Below, one piece after another: positions 6,447-8,771 of a stretch of DNA of 8,771 nt; the first letter of the stretch is position 1; the number at the start of each line of letters is the position of its first letter. The position numbers and the translations under genes were made by a program. Source of the DNA: Alphaproteobacteria bacterium (GTDB lineage: Bacteria; Pseudomonadota; Alphaproteobacteria; Rhizobiales; Aestuariivirgaceae); the NCBI GenBank assembly GCA_020441605.1, contig JAGRLX010000364.1, positions 1 through 8,771 on the forward strand, written 5' to 3'. The notes below the pieces were generated by a model, which worked only from the letters and a program-made list of their open reading frames with translations, was not told where the DNA came from and made no database searches.

Positions 6447-8642
6447 TCAATCGATGTTGTGATTGCGAGCAGCAGGTTTAGAAACCAGCACTGCATCCAC
6501 CGCCCAGACGGAGTCCTCATTGGCAATCACGGGATTGACATCAATCTCCAAGATGACATCGCGCAATTCATGACACACAACGGAGAACCGACTAAGGAGG
6601 CGTGCAAGCTGATCCACATTTGTGGGTGGCTTACCGCGCGCACCCGTTAGCATCTTCCAGATCTTTAAACCCTCCAGTATCCGCCTTGCTTCCGTCGTCC
6701 CGAATGGCGCAAGCGCGTAGGTTCGGTCGTCCAGCAACTCGACCATCGTGCCGCCGGCACTGACCATGACGACCGGGCCGAATTGCGGATCATTCACCAT
6801 GCCGAACGCGACTTCCACGCCGGGAGGCAACATCCGCGCAACACAAGCCTCCGGGCCTAGTTTCAAGAGAGACTCATAGGCCGCACGCAGCTTCACTTCA
6901 TCAGCTATGCCTAAGTGGACCCCACCGACATCTGACTTATGCATCAGACCTGGAGCGGCAGACTTCAGAACAACAGGATAGCCGAGCCTTTCGGCCGCTG
7001 AGACGATGGCATCAGCGTTGTCGAAAACCGCGCTGTCCACGGCATTCACACCAAGGTCGGCGAGCATCCGAAGGGTTTCAGACTCACCGATCGAACGCGA
7101 ACTTCTGAGTCTCTCTCTCCACCGGTCAACGCGGACATCCTCCAGCGGTTCGGGGGTCGAATCCCATTCCTTCCTGAAATTGCGATAGTCGAAAGCGCAC
7201 CTGATTCCTGTTAGCAGCGGTCTGATACCGCTTATGACCGGTACACCGCTGGCCAGCATTTGGGACGCGAATTCGGTATTGTTTGCTACCCCCAGCGAAT
7301 AGGCGAGGACATAGGGTTTTTCAGACCGCTGAGGCATGCGCTGCGCAGCTTCCGCGATGCCCGGCACGCCCTTGACCGTGTCGGTGGAGAAAAACTCGTG
7401 TGCGACGATGGCAACATGTGGATCGGATGCCAGCAACTCGAGGCACTCGCCCATGACGTTGCCGAGATCCTCATTATAGAGGCCGGCGGCGTCCAAAGGA
7501 TTGACTGCGTCAAGACCAAAATAGAGCCGCTTGCGGAGGGCTTCGACCGTAGGAGGAGTCAGTGACGCAAACTCAAGCCCCATATCCTCGGCAAGATCTA
7601 CCATGAGTTCGCGCAGTCCCCCAGAGTCCAGGAGTGCGGCCAGAGCACCATCCCCGATCTCCTTGCCGAGCGAGAGGATCTGACAGGCGGCCATCAACCC
7701 ATCAAGGTCATCTGTTCGCAGGACATTATACCGCCGGCATACGGCCTCGAATGCCGTGTTATCACCTGCCAATGCGCCTGAATGTGTGACAGCAAAGCGC
7801 GCACTTGCTGTGGTTCGGCCGACCTTTGTTGCAACGATTGGAATACTGCGGCGTTTGGCCTTCTCCAAAACAGCGACAAACCGGTCGGGGTCCCGGATCG
7901 TTTCTGCAAAGAGCGCCAACACCCGCGTTGTCGGCATTTCGATGGCGTACTCCATGTAGTCAGCAATACTGGCGCTGATCTCCTGACCCTGCGCCGTCAA
8001 TAGATTGAACCCGTATCTCCCTGCTGAATCCGCCAGCATCGCGAAAACCGAGCCAGAGTGGCAAATTGCTGCTATGTGCCCAGGCCTTACGGACGTTGGC
8101 TCCTGAAAGCTGACGAATGTGCTGGCGTCAAAATTGTAGAAGCCCATGCCATTTCCGCCGCAAACCGGCACTCTTGCCTCGGCGGCCATGTTCTTAAGAC
8201 GCTGAACGAGTGGAGGTTGAGAGTCATTCTCAATCAAGCAGAAGTCAAAAATGACAGCACTTCGGGCACCCACATCGATTGCTTGTCGCAACATTTCTTC
8301 CATGCGTTGGGACGAACCCGACAGGACGGCCAGATCCGGTGCTGCAGAAAGTTCGCGCAGGGAGCCGACCGATTGCAGGCCATCGACGGACGTGTATTTC
8401 GGGTTCACCACCGTCACGTCACCGTCAAAGCCTCCCTTGAGCAAAGTGCGAATCATGAGATTGCCTACAGAGCCTTGCCGTGGCGAGCCACCGACCAAGG
8501 CAATGGATCTCGGCGCCAGGAGTGGCCGAAGTGGATGTTCGTGTGTCGTCATGAGAGCCAAATCAGGTAGAGGCACACCTTGTTGCCCTGGTCTCGTAAG
8601 CTGATCAATTTCGTCGTGTGCCCGTTTGCTTCCGACCTGCAT
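6447..8642 (-). CDS. Acyl-CoA synthetase, ADP(NDP)-forming, alpha-beta fusion
   Basis: This 731-residue single chain has the order of ADP-forming acetyl-CoA synthetase fusions. A CoA-binding Rossmann domain starts near residue 40 (SIALVGGSPRQGSVG, 46-60). Succinyl-CoA-ligase-like domains follow, with the phosphohistidine His287 in VTHSGALAGD (285-294). The C-terminal ATP-grasp domain runs from about 515 to 720, with YPVVLKSAAPGLMHKSDVGG (555-574) and EIDVNPVI (699-706). The family interconverts acid + CoA + ATP with acyl-CoA + ADP + phosphate, through a phosphohistidine. All key elements look intact. The acid substrate is unknown; the next genes (amidase, crotonase) suggest a carboxylate released by hydrolysis. 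The start at 8642 has an excellent GGAGG with 7-base spacing; it adds about 30 poorly conserved residues before the next Met (31). It follows the upstream crotonase stop by 43 bases. Confidence 0.94.
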   Translation of the reverse strand: MQVGSKRAHDEIDQLTRPGQQGVPLPDLALMTTHEHPLRPLLAPRSIALVGGSPRQGSVGNLMIRTLLKGGFDGDVTVVNPKYTSVDGLQSVGSLRELSAAPDLAVLSGSSQRMEEMLRQAIDVGARSAVIFDFCLIENDSQPPLVQRLKNMAAEARVPVCGGNGMGFYNFDASTFVSFQEPTSVRPGHIAAICHSGSVFAMLADSAGRYGFNLLTAQGQEISASIADYMEYAIEMPTTRVLALFAETIRDPDRFVAVLEKAKRRSIPIVATKVGRTTASARFAVTHSGALAGDNTAFEAVCRRYNVLRTDDLDGLMAACQILSLGKEIGDGALAALLDSGGLRELMVDLAEDMGLEFASLTPPTVEALRKRLYFGLDAVNPLDAAGLYNEDLGNVMGECLELLASDPHVAIVAHEFFSTDTVKGVPGIAEAAQRMPQRSEKPYVLAYSLGVANNTEFASQMLASGVPVISGIRPLLTGIRCAFDYRNFRKEWDSTPEPLEDVRVDRWRERLRSSRSIGESETLRMLADLGVNAVDSAVFDNADAIVSAAERLGYPVVLKSAAPGLMHKSDVGGVHLGIADEVKLRAAYESLLKLGPEACVARMLPPGVEVAFGMVNDPQFGPVVMVSAGGTMVELLDDRTYALAPFGTTEARRILEGLKIWKMLTGARGKPPTNVDQLARLLSRFSVVCHELRDVILEIDVNPVIANEDSVWAVDAVLVSKPAARNHNID

Positions 8643-8649
8643 ATAGCGG

Positions 8650-8656
8650 CCTCCAC
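8650..8656 (-). promoter_or_regulatory. Strong ribosome binding site of the acyl-CoA synthetase
   Basis: GTGGAGG on the minus strand, with GGAGG 7 bases before ATG 8642. It supports the long start of the synthetase over the Met at residue 31 (ATG 8550-8552), which lacks a comparable site. Confidence 0.8.
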
Positions 8657-8685
8657 TTCAAAGCTTGATATCTTGACTGATTAAG

Positions 8686-8771
8686 CTATCGCCCCTTGAA
8701 TACGGGTTCGCGCTTCTCCATGAAGGCCCGCGGTCCTTCTTTGCGGTCCTCGCTGGGGATCATCACCTCGA
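8686..8771 (-). CDS. Enoyl-CoA hydratase/isomerase (crotonase), C-terminal end only
   Basis: The minus strand from the right edge reads 27 residues ending at TAG (8686-8688). The peptide contains SEDRKEGPRAFMEKREPVF and ends KGR, the characteristic C-terminal tail of crotonase-family enzymes (CaiD and many enoyl-CoA hydratases end S-x-D-x-x-EGPxAFxEKRxPxWxGR). The rest of the gene, including the catalytic glutamates, lies beyond the window. It is upstream of, and 43 bases from, the acyl-CoA synthetase on the same strand, so it is probably the preceding gene of the operon. It is a different gene from the crotonase at the left edge. It is too short to assign a substrate. Confidence 0.88.
   Translation of the reverse strand, partial: EVMIPSEDRKEGPRAFMEKREPVFKGR

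Noticed and set aside
8058..8570. 170-residue plus-strand open frame
   Set aside because: Antisense to the CoA-binding part of the acyl-CoA synthetase; no protein-like pattern.

Overview
The window looks like a piece of a proteobacterial chromosome or accessory region, most likely alphaproteobacterial (Hyphomicrobiales-like). This rests on moderately GC-rich coding sequence, GTG/ATG starts with purine-rich ribosome sites, a LysR-type regulator, CaiD-like crotonases, a single-chain ADP-forming-type acyl-CoA synthetase and tight gene packing. The organism assignment is inference from gene style, not from a marker gene. I see no rRNA, tRNA, insertion sequence, CRISPR array or integrase.

Layout. 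Left edge (1-522, minus): 5' part of a CaiD-like enoyl-CoA hydratase gene that runs off the window. 523-930: a 408-base divergent intergenic region with a cluster of TCGA-containing half-sites, a plausible LysR-type operator. 931-1803 (plus): LysR-type regulator with a GTG start. 1804-2057: leader region with a perfect 8-bp inverted repeat. 2058-3470 (coding 2058-3467, plus): a fold-type III PLP decarboxylase of the diaminopimelate/ornithine decarboxylase superfamily with unusual substrate-site motifs, followed in the same frame by a 50-codon open stretch of unknown meaning. 3619-8771 (minus): a compact operon read right to left. It holds the tail of a second crotonase (8686-8771), an ADP-forming acyl-CoA synthetase fusion (6447-8642), an amidase-signature hydrolase (4905-6419) and an iron-sulfur flavoprotein of the coenzyme F420 hydrogenase/dehydrogenase beta-subunit family (3619-4908, overlapping the amidase stop as ATGA).

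How the genes may work together. Family roles suggest a catabolic route: a reductase (FrhB-like), an amide or lactam hydrolase, acid activation to a CoA thioester, and hydration/dehydration by crotonases. The amidase resembles, by eye, cyclic-amide hydrolases such as NylA. A reduced N-heterocycle or lactam as substrate is therefore a reasonable but unproven hypothesis. The PLP decarboxylase and LysR regulator sit on the opposite strand and may belong to the same system. The combination is the most interesting thing here; no substrate can be read from the sequence alone.
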